In this document: positions 15,916 to 17,122 of the stretch, piece by piece
Numbering within the stretch: the stretch's first letter is position 1
Layout of the letters: every line of letters begins with the position of its first letter
Assembly: GCA_020024085.1 (NCBI GenBank)
Contig: JAHHUG010000022.1
Coordinates: 1-17,122 of the forward strand
DNA: 17,122 nucleotides
Direction of reading: 5' to 3'
Origin: Christensenellaceae bacterium
Lineage (GTDB): Bacteria > Bacillota > Clostridia > Christensenellales > CAAEEZ01
Program-made: the position numbers and the translations under genes
Notes under the pieces: generated by a model
Seen by the model: only the letters and a program-made list of their open reading frames with translations
Databases searched by the model: none
What the model was told of the DNA's origin: nothing

Positions 15916-15945
15916 AAAAATAGTCACAAAAAGTGACTATTTTTT
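15916..15945. terminator. Bidirectional terminator between tRNA and bile salt hydrolase gene
   Basis: A perfect 12-bp stem (15916-15927 with 15933-15944) around AAAAA, with T-runs on both strands. It lies 20 bases past the stop codon of the minus-strand hydrolase gene, which is its likely main user. Confidence 0.9.
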
Positions 15946-15964
15946 ATAGATATTCTTTGTAAGT

Positions 15965-16924
15965 CTAATTTTGTTTATTTATGGTTGGAGTAGTTTGTAA
16001 TTTGTAGCTAAATAAGTTGCATGTATCCAAGTCAACATTATGGATATTTATTGCATTTATTCCTGTATTGAAATAAGTAGTGTAGTAGTAGATGCCCTTA
16101 CTTGTGTTGCAACAACTTATATATAAGGTTTGTTCATATCTTTGTCCTGCTTGGGCTAATCCATTAGTTTGAAAAACACTACCTAATATGTGGAAAAACT
16201 GACTTACATTTTGTTCTTCGCTGTCATATTTGATTGCATTAAGTTTTGTAAATACAGTTCTTACAAATCTACTTTGGCTTGATAAGTCTCCTGGAAGACC
16301 AAGTCCACCCATTCCTTTACAAAATGGTGCTAAATCAACTTTGTTTGAAAATCTATTTGTAGCTTCAAGGCTTGTCAAGTTGATATAATTATTTAGGTTT
16401 GTGATATGCCAATCAAAAGTAGGATTGTTTGTAAGCACACCAACGGGGTTATCAAAAATTTTAAGTCCATTTATTGTTTGTTCAACAGTAAAGCAGTAAT
16501 TTTTGTCAGCTACAATCCAATGTAGTGGGTTATTTGGGATATTTTTCGAAAAATCTTCGTTTGTAATATTTATATTTTCCAACTTGTTTTTTGCTTCAAT
16601 ACTTGTTTTGCAAGTACCCAAAATATATGGAATTAAGTCGCATGGTCTAATGTTGAACTTATCCTCTTTTTTATCAAAATACATCGCATTTTGTGGGAAA
16701 TTTAGCCCTGCCATACTTAATCCGTATTCGTTTGTTGCATCAAAATATAATGGATAATCAACGACAAGTGCCATACCGATTATAGCATAGTGGTTGCTTA
16801 TATTTAGTGTTTTGAATGGGTAATTTCGTGGAGTAATGGTAACGGCTGGCGTTACATCAAAATCAACATCTAAAGTTCTTCCAAAATAAAAATCTTTGCT
16901 ATCAAAAGTGACTGCTGTACACAT
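15965..16924 (-). CDS. bsh: Bile salt hydrolase (choloylglycine hydrolase, Ntn family)
   Basis: 319 residues, close to the family's usual 315-330. It hydrolyses the amide bond of glycine- or taurine-conjugated bile acids in the cytoplasm. The protein begins MCTAVTF, so removal of Met leaves Cys2 as the N-terminal nucleophile; no signal peptide. The other catalytic residues known from the Clostridium perfringens enzyme are all present by alignment from memory: Arg16 and Asp19 (FGRTLD), Asn75 (AGLNFP), Asn166 (LTNNPTFDWH) and Arg219 (SQSRFVR). Similarity to that enzyme runs through the whole length, including LHWIVAD and KGIYYYTTY near the end, which favours a bile salt hydrolase over a penicillin V acylase. 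GGAGGA (minus strand, 16930-16935) lies 5 bases before the start. Monocistronic, ending at a bidirectional terminator. Substrate preference (glyco- or tauro-) cannot be read by eye. Confidence 0.93.
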   Translation of the reverse strand: MCTAVTFDSKDFYFGRTLDVDFDVTPAVTITPRNYPFKTLNISNHYAIIGMALVVDYPLYFDATNEYGLSMAGLNFPQNAMYFDKKEDKFNIRPCDLIPYILGTCKTSIEAKNKLENINITNEDFSKNIPNNPLHWIVADKNYCFTVEQTINGLKIFDNPVGVLTNNPTFDWHITNLNNYINLTSLEATNRFSNKVDLAPFCKGMGGLGLPGDLSSQSRFVRTVFTKLNAIKYDSEEQNVSQFFHILGSVFQTNGLAQAGQRYEQTLYISCCNTSKGIYYYTTYFNTGINAINIHNVDLDTCNLFSYKLQTTPTINKQN

Positions 16925-17122
16925 ATTTATCCTCCATTTCCTAAAATCTAGTTATATTTATTATTATCAAATATCCTATTATTTAGTATTTCTGCCCGTA
17001 AATTTTGTAAAATACAAGCAAAAAACAATTTTTAGGGTTAGATTTTAGTAAAAAATTAATATCTATTTTATTAACAAGTATTATAACACTTATAAATAAA
17101 TATACAATACAAATTGAAATTA
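16925..17122. other. Upstream region of the bile salt hydrolase gene
   Basis: AT-rich non-coding sequence carrying the ribosome-binding site. A minus-strand TATAAT lies at 17080-17085 with ATTGTA 17 bases upstream of it (17103-17108), and a GATAAT at about 16962-16967. No promoter is convincing, and the true one may lie partly outside the window. Confidence 0.4.

Noticed and set aside
16503..16757. 84-codon plus-strand ORF opposite the bile salt hydrolase gene
   Set aside because: Its translation matches nothing and it lies wholly inside a complete catalytic gene on the other strand.
1..17122. Alternative genetic code (UGA reassigned), since no real gene ends in TGA
   Set aside because: Trp is encoded by TGG throughout and no in-frame TGA occurs in conserved regions; about a dozen AT-rich genes using TAA/TAG is expected by chance.
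1..17122. CRISPR arrays, insertion sequences or prophage genes
   Set aside because: No spaced repeats, transposase or phage structural genes were seen on either strand.

Overview
This AT-rich window (roughly one-third G+C by eye) has the look of a Clostridia-type Bacillota chromosome: strong AAAGGAG ribosome-binding sites, TATAAT promoters, TAA/TAG stops only, hairpin-plus-T-run terminators, and oxygen-sensitive enzyme families. The bile salt hydrolase at the right end suggests a vertebrate gut inhabitant; that habitat is inference.

Layout. Left end (1-384): non-coding leader, then a 7-TM membrane protein of unrecognised family (385-1233), sharing a bidirectional terminator with a convergent TetR regulator (1421-2041, minus). 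The tetR promoter region holds a perfect 10-bp-arm inverted repeat and faces a co-directional seven-gene operon (2192-9515). The operon encodes a CooC-type metal-insertion ATPase with an intact CxC motif; two 2-hydroxyacyl-CoA dehydratase / benzoyl-CoA reductase-family subunits, the second with a long N-terminal extension; their ATP-dependent [4Fe-4S] activator; a 54-residue membrane protein; a protein resembling the middle domain of acetyl-CoA synthase beta (CdhC/AcsB) that ends in a small Cys motif; and a 685-residue 2-enoate-reductase-type Fe-S flavoenzyme. A strong hairpin terminator closes it.

The genes suggest an ATP-driven, low-potential reductase or dehydratase (activator plus two Fe-S subunits) working with an enoate reductase, plus two proteins normally seen with CO dehydrogenase/acetyl-CoA synthase. 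There is no CO dehydrogenase, no complete acetyl-CoA synthase and no CoA transferase in the window. I do not recognise this combination as a described pathway, and it is the main candidate for an undescribed system here. The adjacent TetR protein probably controls it.

Right half. About 570 bases of featureless AT-rich DNA follow the operon terminator. Next come a well-promoted monocistronic two-repeat YegP/DUF1508 protein (10262-10678); a 1495-residue DUF4011 / superfamily-1 helicase / Vsr-like nuclease / DUF3320 protein (10944-15431), an architecture linked to anti-phage defence; tRNA-Arg(CCU) with encoded CCA (15766-15842); and, on the minus strand, a bile salt hydrolase (15965-16924). Each of these units has its own terminator, so they look independent of one another and of the operon.
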